Assembly (NCBI GenBank): GCA_018857735.1 | Contig: JABMCL010001737.1 | Location: 787,501 to 851,500, forward strand | Direction of reading: 5' to 3' | Origin: Alviniconcha marisindica | Taxonomy: Eukaryota > Mollusca > Gastropoda > Provannidae | Length of the DNA: 64,000 nt | The notes under the pieces: model-generated | What the model was told of the DNA's origin: nothing | Databases searched by the model: none | What the model saw: only the letters and a program-made list of their open reading frames with translations | Part shown: positions 1 to 10,925 of the stretch, in pieces | How the letters are laid out: each line of letters opens with the position of its first letter | Position numbering within the stretch: the stretch's first letter is position 1 | Program-made: the position numbers and the translations under genes

Positions 1-152
1 AATTTTGATTTAGACAGGTATTTAGTTGACAATTCACACTGAATAGGTTTCTGTAGTACCGAGATGTTTGGACTTCTCCATTTTTTAAAAAGTTTTTTTC
101 TCTCTCTTCACAGTCTTCTGTAGAGCAGTGAAGCTTATTATAAACATCATTT

Positions 153-156
153 CACA

Positions 157-225
<69 letters not shown>
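153..225. repeat. (CA)n microsatellite
   Basis: Nearly pure CA repeat with one early CC interruption. The open frame across it (His-Thr repeat) is not a gene. Confidence 0.95.
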
Positions 226-228
<3 letters not shown>

Positions 229-478
229 GTTTGGACGTGTGGTGGACTACGTAGCTGATGCGTGTTCCCGAACGCTGAGATATACCAGAAAAAGAAATAG
301 CTCAGTTTCTATGTGAATCAATCGGCTGATCAGTACTGACAACATGGTGTACGATCCTGACGTTCGAACAAAGGCCACACTGGTATGTATATGTGGCAGT
401 ACGGCCACAGACTCTACTGGCAAGCATGCCCTTGATGGAGACATCTCAGACGAACACGCCCCTTTCTCCACTTTGATC

Positions 479-531
479 ACCCTGATATAACCGTAATGGT
501 TGACTGGGCGTAAAACACCAGGTTACTTACT
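479..531 (+). repeat. Dispersed SINE-tail repeat, family C copy 1
   Basis: The segment reads cctgatataacc, then ggttgactgggcg, then taaaacaccaggttactta. The same order recurs at 30154-30214 and 31278-31330, with weaker copies at 50499-50555 and 53862-53907. I recognise the type as the 3' tail of abundant molluscan short interspersed repeats. Confidence 0.7.
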
Positions 532-740
532 CTCCGCTTTAAAACCTCGTCTGAACATTTCATGTATCGCAGGGCTCTGGCAAAATGAGTGGGGACAACT
601 GAGCCGCAAACACTCGGAATGGGCTTAACCCTCAAAATAAACGAATTCTTTCTCCCCTGTACTTCCAAGCAGAAGAGAAGAAACAGTTCTGCGTCGACTG
701 CGTATTGGGCGGTTGTACACGACTCCTTCTTTCATGTTGA

Positions 741-860
741 AAGGAGAAACACTACCTTTTTGTATTCCATGTTACCAGTAAAGGAGAAACTCTACCTTTT
801 TGTATTCCATGTTGCCAGTAAAGGAGAAACGCTACCTTTTTGTATTCCACGTTACCAGTT
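741..860. repeat. Three tandem copies of a 40-bp unit
   Basis: The unit aaggagaaac-(acta/tcta/gcta)-cctttttgtattccat-gtt(a/g)ccagt repeats with starts at 741, 781 and 821. Copies differ by only a few substitutions, so the amplification is recent. Confidence 0.88.
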
Positions 861-1163
861 GCTTTCTTTACAGCACATTTTTTGCCACTGTTCAGATTTG
901 ATTGATGTTAGACAAAAATACTTTAATGCAAACTCTTTGAGCATGTTCGTATTCCTCTGGACTGCTGCTTCTGTTTTCTGAAAACAATTAACATTTTTAA
1001 CAAGCACTCCTGTAGTTCAGTTTTGACAGTTTTTTATTTTATTATTTGCACGTCACATTGCTGAATTGTTGAACCTTTGGTTGCTTTCATTGTTATAATG
1101 TGTTACGCTTTTATCTTATGCGGTTGACTGGTCTTTAAAAGACAAAATACTTACTCCAGGCAC

Positions 1164-1166
<3 letters not shown>

Positions 1167-1202
<36 letters not shown>
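1167..1202. repeat. (GA)n microsatellite
   Basis: Pure GA dinucleotide repeat. Sequence on either side (862-1166 and 1203-1860) is unique and shows no gene that I can support. Confidence 0.95.
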
Positions 1203-1205
<3 letters not shown>

Positions 1206-1867
1206 TTTAAACCTTGCTTTTTCTTCTTCATCATTATACTATGGGGATCCCAGTACTTTGGCTACAGTCCATACTTTTGCATAAAATAAAATTGAATAAG
1301 ACCTATGAATGTTCATGGTACAGAAAACTTTGATCATTGTTTTGTTCTGAGAGAACTGAATATGGTGACTCTTTGTGTGAATTTCTCAGTGCCTTCGTGG
1401 GTACCACGAACGTTGAAGCTGAACCCAGAGGTATCAAAGGCTGCCTCTGTTACGCGTGGGGTATGTCAGAATATAGCTTCGCATGCTTGGTACGCTCCCG
1501 GGAATTCTGTTTTCCTAACACAGAAAATTCTGTACCCATGCCATCTTAGAACTCCAAGTCCTTGCGCCCCGCCCCTACCCCAGATGCTTCGCTGGCCATG
1601 TGACCTCCGATTTTGACATAAATTATATGAGACTGACCTGAGTATATATGCAAGCAAATGAGCTTTCTGAATCGTGTGCGGTTCGTTCCATGGACTTGCA
1701 TTTACATCAAATAATTATATACGTCCATGGTCCACTTGTCGTCCGGTCCGGGCAGTGTGCGTGGCCTTTGTGTCCACGCTGCCAGGCCGGACAAGATTTG
1801 GTTAGTTGGTTGATTGGTTAAACGGGTTTAACGCGAGTTGTCTCCTAACGGGTACTGGCGGGGACAG

Positions 1868-2120
1868 AAATCCTAGGAGGTGTAGGGGAAGGAGACTATA
1901 CCTAATGCTACACTGTCACCTCCAGAATGACTCCTGCATTTAGATGGGCAGCGATAAGAGCCACTTTATTGTTTATTAATTGTTGTGAGAGACAAAGTCA
2001 CAAGACAGTGTCCACAAACCACAGCCTTTGAAGAGAAAGGAGAGCCGAAGCGGAATCGAACCGAGGTCCATCTGCATACCACCGCAAATAACGCCTTACC
2101 GCTGAGCCAAACCGGCTTTC
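1868..2120 (-). mobile_element. tRNA-headed SINE, family A copy 1
   Basis: Read on the minus strand, the element starts with a tRNA-like head (gagccggtttggctcagcgg with box A character, then ggttcgattcc as box B). It continues through cttttctcttcaaaggctgtggtttgtgg, with a body ending near agtgtagcattaggtatagtctcc. The copy at 2361-2598 has the same order of blocks in the opposite orientation. It is non-coding and depends on a LINE partner not present here. Confidence 0.82.
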
Positions 2121-2213
2121 AGGTCGAACCAGAGACACTACACTATCCATGGACCTACGTACATACGTATATGTGTATATAGACATGCGTATATGTAGGT
2201 CCATGACATTTCC

Positions 2214-2312
2214 GTAGAGCTCAGGAGTTGTGTGAAGGTAGAGATGACCGTCCTGGGCTGCGTCCCTGATAGACCCTGTGGTCTCTGTGAACGTAAAGCA
2301 ACAATAACTTAA
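2214..2312. repeat. Dispersed repeat, family B copy
   Basis: This contains agctcaggagttgtgtgaaggtagag, then gaccgtcctgggctgc, gtccctgatagaccctgtgg and tctctgtgaacgtaaagcaacaat. Related copies lie at 2625-2670, 28883-29190, 35112-35215 and, inverted, 35465-35590. Translations of this repeat recur in unlikely ORFs here, so those ORFs are repeat read-through. Confidence 0.7.
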
Positions 2313-2317
2313 TGAAT

Positions 2318-2353
2318 GCCCACGGAATATAAATAGATTCCAAAACATGTGTT
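2318..2353 (+). repeat. Dispersed repeat fragment, family E
   Basis: The segment aatgcccacggaatataaatag...ccaaaacatgtgttat matches 31413-31454 (gagtgcctacggaatgtaag...ccaaaacatgtgttat). It is a short interspersed fragment of unknown family placed between two SINEs. Confidence 0.5.
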
Positions 2354-2360
2354 ATGGCGT

Positions 2361-2598
2361 GAGCCGGTTTGGTCTTAGTGGTAATGCATTAGGCTGGTAA
2401 GCAGAGGGACCTCGGTTCGAATCCGCTTCGGCTCTCCTTTCTCTTGAAAAGTTGTGGTCTGTGGACACTGCCTTGTGACTTTATCCTTCACAATTAATAA
2501 AACATTAAAATGGCTCTTATCGCTGCCCATCTTAATGCAGAAGTCATTTTGGTGGTGACAGTGTAGCGATAGGTATATAATCTCCCTCTTTCCCCACC
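2361..2598 (+). mobile_element. tRNA-headed SINE, family A copy 2
   Basis: The head gagccggtttggtcttagtggtaatgcattagg carries box A character and is followed by cggttcgaatccgc (box B). The body includes ttgtggtctgtggacactgccttgtgac, a TTAATAAAACATTAAAA stretch, then ctgcccatcttaatgcagaa and tgacagtgtagcgataggtatata. It faces copy 1 head to head across about 240 bp. Confidence 0.85.
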
Positions 2599-2869
2599 TG
2601 CATACCCCCTCCCCCCTTCTCCCCGTCCCTAATAAGCCTTATGGTTTTTGTGGACGTTAGGCACCATGTTTACTTGCTTAACCGTGACACTATCTACTAC
2701 ATCTCTGGTCGGACAGGGTGCGTCATCACGGGGAAGCCGTGTCGTCTGACCACCGCTGGTTCGTACGCCAGCTGCTGACGGTTTGACTGCTGAGCCACCG
2801 CGCCGCAGGCCCTTCCGTCAGTAATGAGGGGCTGGGAACTCGCACGTCACTCTTTTTGTGTAACCCCTG

Positions 2870-2892
2870 CCCCCCCCCCCCCCCCCCCCCCC
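2870..2892. repeat. Poly-C tract (23 C)
   Basis: Uninterrupted C homopolymer followed by C-rich low complexity to about 2920. Confidence 0.9.
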
Positions 2893-3319
2893 GACCCTGT
2901 CTCCCCCACCCCACCCCCCGGCCACACACACACATACTCCCCACATCCCCGGTTGGCATTCAAATTGAAAGACCGACTCTCCCTATCGTGCCTTCAAAAT
3001 AGGTTGAATAATTGTATATATAGTGCACACATAGTGTGCGTGTGTGTGTAAAACCGTTGTACTTGGGTAACGGATTTCGAGGAAATGTGCCCCAGTGACC
3101 CAGATACGAGAACTCTGCGAAATCGAAAACTTCATTTTACAAGGATTATAGTTCAGGTTCAGTCTAAGCCTGTCTAACAACTAGTCCTTGCTAAGCTACT
3201 GGTGAGTAAACGTAAAATTACAGGGCATCATTTATATACATATAAGTATAACCACGAACGAGTAAGTCAGAAAGAGAGGGGAGCGATGAGAGACTGAGAG
3301 GGGTGGGGTTGGGGAGAAA

Positions 3320-3354
<35 letters not shown>

Positions 3355-3360
3355 CGCGCG
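3320..3360. repeat. (TG)n(CG)n microsatellite
   Basis: A TG run passes directly into GC alternation, a composition able to form Z-DNA. Confidence 0.9.
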
Positions 3361-4284
3361 TTGCTGTTTTGAAAATGTAACTTTAAAATCAGCATCCTTG
3401 TTTGTGTATGACCATGACAGTTGCTGTCTGGAAACCGTAATTTAAAAATCAAAATCCCACGTAGGTCATGAAAGAAGCAGAACTAAGAAGCATGCACAAA
3501 AAACAAAACAAAAACGAAAAAACAAAAAAACAGTCACATCCGCACCCTAACGATCCTGCAGTCCCTGTCAGACAGAGCTGGGTGGAATGTGGCCGGAAAC
3601 ACCAAAATAACGTAGCATGCGCTAAAAGTCTTCAAACTGTTGAAGTTGGACACTGTACGCCGGAAGCAGTGAAGCCGTGGGCCCGGGGAGGCAGGGTGAA
3701 ACCAGCCGGGAGAAGCAATGACGGGGAGTGGCGGGGGGTTAGGGGTAGCTGGAAGGGGTGGGGTGGGGGGTGCTGAAGGCAGACAAGTGTCAGTAACGTA
3801 AACCGCCAGATAATCTCTAGGCATTGCGCCAGTCGATCAGACGACCAAGCTTTTTCCTTCAAAGGCCTTTTTACTCTTCCATCGGCTGTCTCGCTTACAG
3901 ACGACGGGGCGGCGAAGCGACTGCAAGTGACCACGGAGAATTAAACCGTCTCGGTCGTTCAGGCGTGAAGATACGCTAGGTTTCCGGTGGCATTTTGCGA
4001 CGCTTTTCGGCCTCGAAAGTCGGGCGAAATATGGCGGAGCGGGGCGGGGACTTCCCAAGAGGATGGTTAACTTAGCTGGGTATCCTGTCGCTCCCTCCTT
4101 TGTCTTCTGTGTCCAGACAGACGTTCGTTCCAGCAGCCGTGCGAGGTACCACGGATGCAAAACTTTACTTTTGAGATCCCTTTTGCTAAGAGAGCCCAGA
4201 ACTATCAAATAGTTACCTCCTCCTCCCCCCCCTCCCAACCCCCATGCCTTGTTTGTCTTCCCTAGGAAGTCCAGAATAAAATTA
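3361..4284. other. Unique sequence without a supported gene
   Basis: Mixed sequence with an A-rich patch (3498-3532) and G-rich low complexity (3715-3770). Open frames on both strands are short, compositionally biased and lack splice context, so I see no gene here. Confidence 0.6.
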
Positions 4285-4291
4285 AGTGTGT

Positions 4292-4364
<73 letters not shown>

Positions 4365-4382
4365 GGAGAGAGAGAGAGAGAG
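4285..4382. repeat. (GT)n-(GA)n compound microsatellite
   Basis: About 70 bases of GT followed by GA. The frame through it reads Val-Cys repeats and is not coding. Confidence 0.95.
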
Positions 4383-5217
4383 ACTGTGTCCTGGTCAGTC
4401 TGTCCCACACGGTCAAGTTAGACCCTCACAGCCAACTCTTTTGAGTGTGAGGAACCTGTGTGCGGATGTAGTAACCATGTCCATGGCCATAGAAAACCGA
4501 CCATGTCCGCAGTTAGCGAAGCCGTTTGTTCCGGCTGTTGACGAATGTAAATGCCGCCAATAAAACATTTATTTGAGTTCAAACCCGATGCCAGCACTGT
4601 AATTGCATTGTATTGATCGCCCAGTGTATTTCTGTTTCGTCTCGTTCCGTGACAACCGGCCATCCAACCCCTGCTCACTGGATGGCCGTAGTTTAAATCT
4701 GAATGCAGTTAGTCGGTCGAGGGGATTTACTACATTTAGTCTGGAGGAATTTTAACTTGGCGGTAGCACGACAGCGTGACGCCACTCATTCCCCAAACTC
4801 GCGCTTTGTTAAAGCTGCGCCCAGACATGTTTATTAAGGGGAGAGTCAGTTCCAGCGTCTGCTGTTATCTTGTTGCGGGCAATAGATAAAAGATTAATGT
4901 TCTGCTTTGTATCGTGCACGTGTTTGAAAGTCTGCTTTTAGTCAGGTTGACTGTGACTGAAGAGAAGCGTCTTGCTGTTGATGTGAAGCATTATGATGAG
5001 TTCCTCTCGTGAGTTGGTTTCCGCGGATGCAGAAATTGAAAATCCTCTGGTTTGAGAATGGAGAACTGTCAGAGAGTCTCTCTTCTAAACCGGAAGTAGG
5101 TCAGACTGTGGGTTTTGCGTGCTTCGCCTGCTGCCCGGATTTCTGCCTCTCTGTCCTCGGCCTTCCCGAGCCGTTCAACTTCATCTTCGCTACTCCTCTA
5201 ATATGTGCCGTGAACGT
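4383..5217. other. Unique sequence without a supported gene
   Basis: AT-moderate unique sequence. ATGATGAGTTCCTCTC followed by gtgagt at about 4993-5014 resembles a very short exon with donor but is too little to call. Confidence 0.55.
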
Positions 5218-5622
5218 GAGCCGGTTTGGCCCCGGCGGTAAAGCGTTAGGCTGATAAGCGGACGACGTCGGTTCGATTCCGCGCTTCGGCTGCCCTTAAC
5301 CTAACCCTTCAATGGTTTGTGGTTTATGGACACCGTCTCATTTGTGACTTTGTGACCTAACCCTTCAATGGTTTGTGGTTTATGGACACCGTCTCAGTTG
5401 TGACTTTGTCAATGAAACGTTAACATAGCTCTCTTCGCTTCCCATCCTAATGCAGAATCAGTCTGATGGTGACAGCCTAGTGTTAGCTATAGCTTCCCCC
5501 TCCCGCCCTCCAACCTCTCGCCACCTTCTTGGATCTCGGTCTCCGGCAGTACCGCTGCCCACGTTAATGCAGAATCACTCTAGTGGTGACATTAGAGTGT
5601 TAGGTATATAGTCTCTCTCTTC
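5218..5622 (+). mobile_element. tRNA-headed SINE, family A copy 3, with internal duplications
   Basis: The head gagccggtttggccccggcggtaaagcgttagg plus cggttcgattccgc matches copies 1 and 2. The next block (cctaacccttcaatggtttgtggtttatgg and following) is present twice in tandem (about 5297-5355 and 5356-5410). The block with 'aatgcagaatca...gtgacag' is also present twice, near 5450 and 5566. Confidence 0.82.
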
Positions 5623-6046
5623 CGTTTGCTTGTGATGTTTCGCCCTGATAAAGACCTTTCCGACTGAATGGTCAAGTAACTCGCCAACTCTGACAGTAAG
5701 TGCATTGACGATGCTTTGCCGTTTTCAGAAACAGATTTTGAATCGCCGAAAGAAAGCGAGTTGGAAGGCGACTGGGCGAGAAACACTTGGGATCTCTCTC
5801 CTTCGTCATTCCCGTGTGTAGACTGTGTCAGTGGCCATCCATTGCTTTAGGTGGGCCAAGGCGTCCAGCTTCAGGCATCGGTTTACGGCATCCTTCCACC
5901 AGCTTTGGAGGAAGGGTGCCGGAAAGCGAGACTTGGGGTGTGTTGCGACGACGTCACACTCCAAGCAGCGACCGTCAACCTGCGAGAAAAGGGGCAGGCG
6001 GGTAGTCGCTGCCTTGGGTGTGCTGCGCTGTTACAGTATTAAAATA

Positions 6047-6182
6047 TTCAGGGTTCGCGTTAACCAGTATTTTACCGGTTAAGGTCAGCATATATACTGG
6101 AAAGAAAATCAGCAATCGGTCAGATTACAGAAGTACCGGCTGTTATTTTGTTTGACCGGTTCTAACAACAACAAACGGCCCA

Positions 6183-6220
<38 letters not shown>

Positions 6221-6221
6221 C

Positions 6222-6256
<35 letters not shown>

Positions 6257-6440
6257 CAGGCAGGCAGACAGACAGACAGACAGACCAGACAGAGATGACG
6301 TGAGGTGTGTGTGTGTGTGTTCTAGACGGGGAGGGGAGCAAGATGGTTGCTAGAACAGCTCTAGCAGTAGTATAGACGGCTGTGTATCTGACCGGTTACA
6401 CTGATTGTCTGACCGATTTCCGTGAACCAAGATGTCACAC
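6047..6440. mobile_element. Possible DNA-transposon relic with internal inverted blocks
   Basis: It begins with cagggttcgcgttaaccag, reminiscent of hAT-type termini. The block aatcggtcagattacag...taccgg near 6113-6137 recurs inverted near 6390-6420. A GA/CAGA microsatellite (6186-6290) sits inside. No clean right terminus or target duplication is seen, so the class is uncertain. Confidence 0.3.
6186..6290. repeat. (GA)n/(CAGA)n microsatellite
   Basis: GA units pass into CAGA tetranucleotides with some interruptions. Confidence 0.93.
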
Positions 6441-7523
6441 CGGCTTTGAAAAATGTCTATCTAGCGCGATGACTGAACATTCCCCCGAAGACTCATAAAG
6501 GGACACCTCTTCTTGTCAGGACTCTGGGAACAACAAATTCTGCGCCTCTGACCACAGAATTCTGAGACCCCCCCCTTCCCCCTCCTAGCGAATCATGCCT
6601 CCCCTGGATAATAACGTATGGGGGAGGGCGGGCAAGAGCGCTGGCTTGGTGAAGGCGATGAAGCCATCCATTCTCATCTCCCTGTGCCTGCGACAGCTCA
6701 CATATTCTTATCTCGCCGCTCCAGGCCCTGGCGTCGCTCCTCCGGCCTCAGCTAGCACCGCGCACTATCGACAGCAGGTTGAGCAGGGGAACTCGCGACA
6801 TAATGGACACGATGGAGATACGGCTTGTATGACGGGGGAGGTCGTGTGATGCACGTAAATTTGATGACTGCTTCCGGTTGATCGGCATCTCATGGAGGAA
6901 GGGGGGGGGGGGGGGGCTTAGGGAAGAGGACCAGGGATGCAGGCCCTTGTAGCCGTTTCGACTTCGTCACTTCCGTTCCAAGGAGCCTGTAATCTACCTG
7001 CAGTCCAGCTCGGTTGCTCGGTCGGACTGCTCAGCTGTCGTGACGTGCTTCTCAGTTCTGGGAGGTTTAAGTCTTGATGCAAAGTCTTTTTTAATTCCCT
7101 TCATATCTTGTATGCTGCCCCAACTCCCACCTCCGTTCATATCTTATATATAAGACTGCCCCCTCCCCCATATTTAAGGCCCTCTTCTGAGAATCCCATG
7201 AGAGGTATTAAAATTCTCTCGGGGCTTGTAAACCTGGAGTAGTGAGAACATGGTTTTGCAGTCCTCGCTCGTAGTTGTATCGCCTGGAACTGATTCTACC
7301 GTTTTATATCTGGAGCCTTCCAGGTTGATTATAATTTTTTTTTAAATCTCCCCCAGACTTGTTCCAGCAAATGTATGATTCAATGCCATTCAGCTTCACT
7401 TTCCCTCACTCCTTTTTGAAACATGAAGCTTCATGTGTTGTGAACAGTCAGTCAGACTTTTTTTGTTCAACCTGCTAATTACTGCTTGGTTAATTTAAAT
7501 ACCCCCCTCCTTCCCTTGTTTCC

Positions 7524-7528
<5 letters not shown>
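6441..7528. other. Unique sequence without a supported gene
   Basis: Contains a G tract (about 6901-6917). The 84-codon open frame at 6595-6849 has an ATG and balanced composition, but no recognised domain or splice context, so it is not called. Confidence 0.5.
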
Positions 7529-7583
<55 letters not shown>

Positions 7584-7640
7584 CTCTCCTCTCCTCTCTC
7601 TCTCCCTCCCCCCCTCTCTCTCTCCCCGCCCCCAACCGCT
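7529..7640. repeat. (CT)n microsatellite with C-rich flank
   Basis: Pure CT to about 7580, then interrupted CT and C-rich sequence continuing to about 7710. Confidence 0.92.
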
Positions 7641-7719
7641 TTCTCACTGCCCCCCTCCCCCCACACTTTCTGTTTCCACTCCCTCTTTCTGTACTTCTCT
7701 CTCTCCCCCCTCCCACTGT

Positions 7720-8778
7720 GATTCATTGACGTTAACTTCAGTGGCAGCCTTGATTCACTGATTTCACTTGATTAACTCACATTCAAGCGGAAGAGAACTG
7801 AACCCGTCAGTCAGATTTTCGGTTTTTGCGACTTGTCCACAAAACGAAGACGATAACCGCGGAGGAACGAATAAAAGTGACTGTTTATTCAGCAAATATT
7901 CCGAAATGGTTAGTTTTGTCGGTTATCACTCAGATCAGAAGAGTATGCTCGTTTCCCTTGAAACGATTTGCTTCAGTTTGGTCCTTTTTGTTGTTGTTGA
8001 CGATTTTGACGGAGAGATCGTAACAACGTTTTGGCATTAGCAAACATTATTAGTTATTATTCGGGAAGTTCAAATTCATCATATTCATCTTACCCTTCTG
8101 CTCCCCTTCTGCTCAGAAATCTGTTTCCGTGCATGTGGTTTTGGCAAGGATTCATTCCAACTCCGTCCGGTTCTCAAATTTGAACGCTTCCTATCTGGGA
8201 TGATCGAATGTATTTGCATGGTCAACAGATCTAAATGATATTGCTGTTGGCAGCTGCAGCTCTGTTTGCACGCCATCCAGAGTCAAAGCCTGGTTTTGAG
8301 AAATCATTTATCCAAGAAATATTGAAATGTTACAGACGTTTTGACTTTCGCAATTTTTCCCCGCGGCTCGGGATGTCCAAAGTGATGAATGGAGCTGGCT
8401 TTTCTAAATAAACCTGATCTGTTTTAGAAAGGCGTTTGCCAAAAAAATACTGCTGGGCGTGTCTCGGAAATTGCATATTTCTTGCTCGGGGAACATGTTG
8501 GTTGCCGCAGTTATTTGCGGGAAAAACGGCCTTATAATGTTGGGGGTGGGGTGTGGTGTGGTGAGAGTTACTCGCGTTTTTGTCTATTTGTTTTGCTTTG
8601 TTTTTGTGTCTTATTTCATTTTGGTTTTTTTGGGTTTCTGGGGAAGCTGTTCGGGATTTGTTGTGTTGTCAGTATTCGATCCGATTTTTGTTTGAAAAAA
8701 AAAAAAAGGAAGAAGAAGAAGCAGAAGAAGAAAAAGACCTCAGTTTCGACCCAAATTTTGGCTAAATGTCGAAGAACA

Positions 8779-8780
<2 letters not shown>
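7720..8780. other. Unique sequence, T/G-rich toward the end, without a supported gene
   Basis: An octamer ATTTGCAT occurs at 8212-8219. An A tract and GAA-rich run follow at 8693-8735. No gene is supported. Confidence 0.5.
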
Positions 8781-8857
<77 letters not shown>

Positions 8858-8858
8858 T
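8781..8858. repeat. (GT)n microsatellite
   Basis: Two GT blocks separated by a single GG interruption at about 8818. Confidence 0.95.
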
Positions 8859-8859
8859 T

Positions 8860-9774
8860 TGTGCGTACGCGTGGCTACATAGGCTACACGCGTGTGTTTG
8901 AGTGTCATGTGTACGCGTGCGTACGTGTGTACGTGCGTGGGTGGGTAACTAAGAAGACAGCACCAGAAACCGCCGTTCACGTTTAACTGTCCCTACCCAA
9001 GTCAACGAAAACGCCTGTTTTTCCAACCCAGACCCCCACTGTAGCCCCACCAACCGTGCCCCGGTGCTCGCCGTGCCTCACCTCCACCAGCCCAATTCGA
9101 TCGCTGGTGTGAAATTGAAACAAGGAAGCTCCCAGGAGCGCCACCTCTATCCTCGGCACCGGTCTCGCGGTGTGGGTTTTGCTGACAATCTGTTGTTTTA
9201 AGGGCGCGGGGCGTGTTGACGCAGGATTACAGAGGCTATTGCACGTGCGACCGGCTCCATCAGCGCTGACCTGATTGCCGCTGTCCTTGTTCCTTGTCCC
9301 CGAGCGGTTGGTCGTGTCGCTGGAGTGAAGCCACAAGAGTTGTTTTTGGGGAGTGGGGTTCTTCTCGAGTCGTTTCAGGCTCTGTGTATGTCTCTGTTGT
9401 TTGTTTTTTTCGCTCTTTTTTCTTCGTTTTTTTCTTTTTTTTCTTTTTCTTTTTACAATCAGTTTTGATTCGTTGTTTGAATGCTTGTTATTGTGAAACT
9501 GATGTGTGAAGTGTTGGACACTAAGGTATTGTTAGTGTATGTATTGCTAAGGAATGTGTTTTTTTAGCTTTCTAGCCCCCAGGGGCAAAAAGTGTCATAA
9601 AAACAGCAACAACGACTTCGCTCATCTTGTTTCAGCACTGGGGATACAGTGGCTGCAAAAACTGGAGTTCCCCTCTGCAGAGAATATGTGGAAGGCTGTC
9701 CCCGCCCCCATTTCATCCAGCCCTCTTTCTTTTATGCTTACATCGAAGATCGAAGGGACTAACTCGTCAAAACT
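8860..9774. other. Unique sequence with a T-rich tract, no supported gene
   Basis: A T-rich stretch with CTTTTT units lies at 9405-9455. The open frame at 9554-9814 runs into the 70-bp satellite and lacks recognisable features. Confidence 0.5.
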
Positions 9775-10925
9775 GCTCCTTACCAATGTAGTCACTACAC
9801 AGACAAAAGCATGAAGACTTAAGAGTGTACAACATCCCGTGACAGCCCCTTCCCAGTGTAGTCATTACACAGACAAAGCCATGAAGACCTAAGAGTGTAC
9901 AACTTCCCATGACTGCCCCTTGCCAATGTAGTCGCTACACAGACAAAGGCATGAAGACTTAAGAGTGTACAACATCCCGTGACAGCCCCTTCCCAATGTA
10001 GTCATTACACAGACAAAGCCATAAAGACCTAAGAGTGTACAACTTCCCATGACTGCCCCTTGCCAATGTAGTCACTACACAGACAAAGCCATGAAGACTT
10101 AAGAGTGTACAACTTCCCGTGACAGCCCCTTCCCAATGTAGTCATTACACAGACAAAGCCATGAAGACCTAAGAGTGTACAACTTCCCATGCCTGCCCCT
10201 TGCCAATGTAGTCACTACACAGACAAAGGCATGAAGACTTAAGAGTGTACAACTTCCCGTGACAGCCCTTTCCCAATGTATTCACTACACAGACAAAGCC
10301 ATGAAGACCTAAGAGTGTACAACTTCCCATGACTGCCCCTTACCAATGTAGTCACTACACAGACAAAGGCACGAAGACCTAAGAGTGTACAACTTCCCAT
10401 GACTGCCCATTACCAATGTACTCACTACACAGACAAAGGCATGAAGACCTAAGAGTGTACAACTTCCCATGACTACCCCTTACCAATGTAGTCACTACAC
10501 AGACAAAGGCATGAAGACCTAATTAAGAGTGTACAACTTCCCATGACTACCCCTTACCAATGTAGTCACTACACAAAGGCATGAAGACCTAAGAGTGTAC
10601 AACTACCCATGACTACCCCTTACCAATGTAGTCACTACACAAAGGCATGCAGACCTAAGAGTGTACAACTTCCCATGACTACCCCTTACCAATGTAGTCA
10701 ATACACAGACAAAGGCATGAATACCTAATTAAGAGTGTACAACTTCCCATGACTGCCCCTTACCAATGTAGTCACTACACAGACAAAGGCATGAATACCT
10801 AATTAAGAGTGTACAACTTCCCATGACTGCCCCTTACCAATGTAGTCACTACACAGACAAAGGCATGAAGACCTAATTAAGAGTGTACAACTTCCCATGA
10901 CTGCCCCCTTACCAGTGTAGTCGAT
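9775..10925. repeat. 70-bp satellite array with a dimeric (140-bp) higher-order section
   Basis: About 16 units of 70 bp contain accaatgtagtcactacac, agacaaagcatgaagacc and taagagtgtacaacttccc. From 9788 to about 10330 two subtypes alternate: one with acttaag and cccgtgacagcccc, the other with acctaag and cccatgactgcccc. After that a single subtype prevails, with variants carrying an AATT insertion (acctaattaag) or lacking agac after ctacac. No coding function is suggested. Confidence 0.95.

Noticed and set aside
4993..5008. Short exon ATGATGAGTTCCTCTC followed by gtgagt
   Set aside because: Only five codons before the donor, with no support from phase or neighbours.
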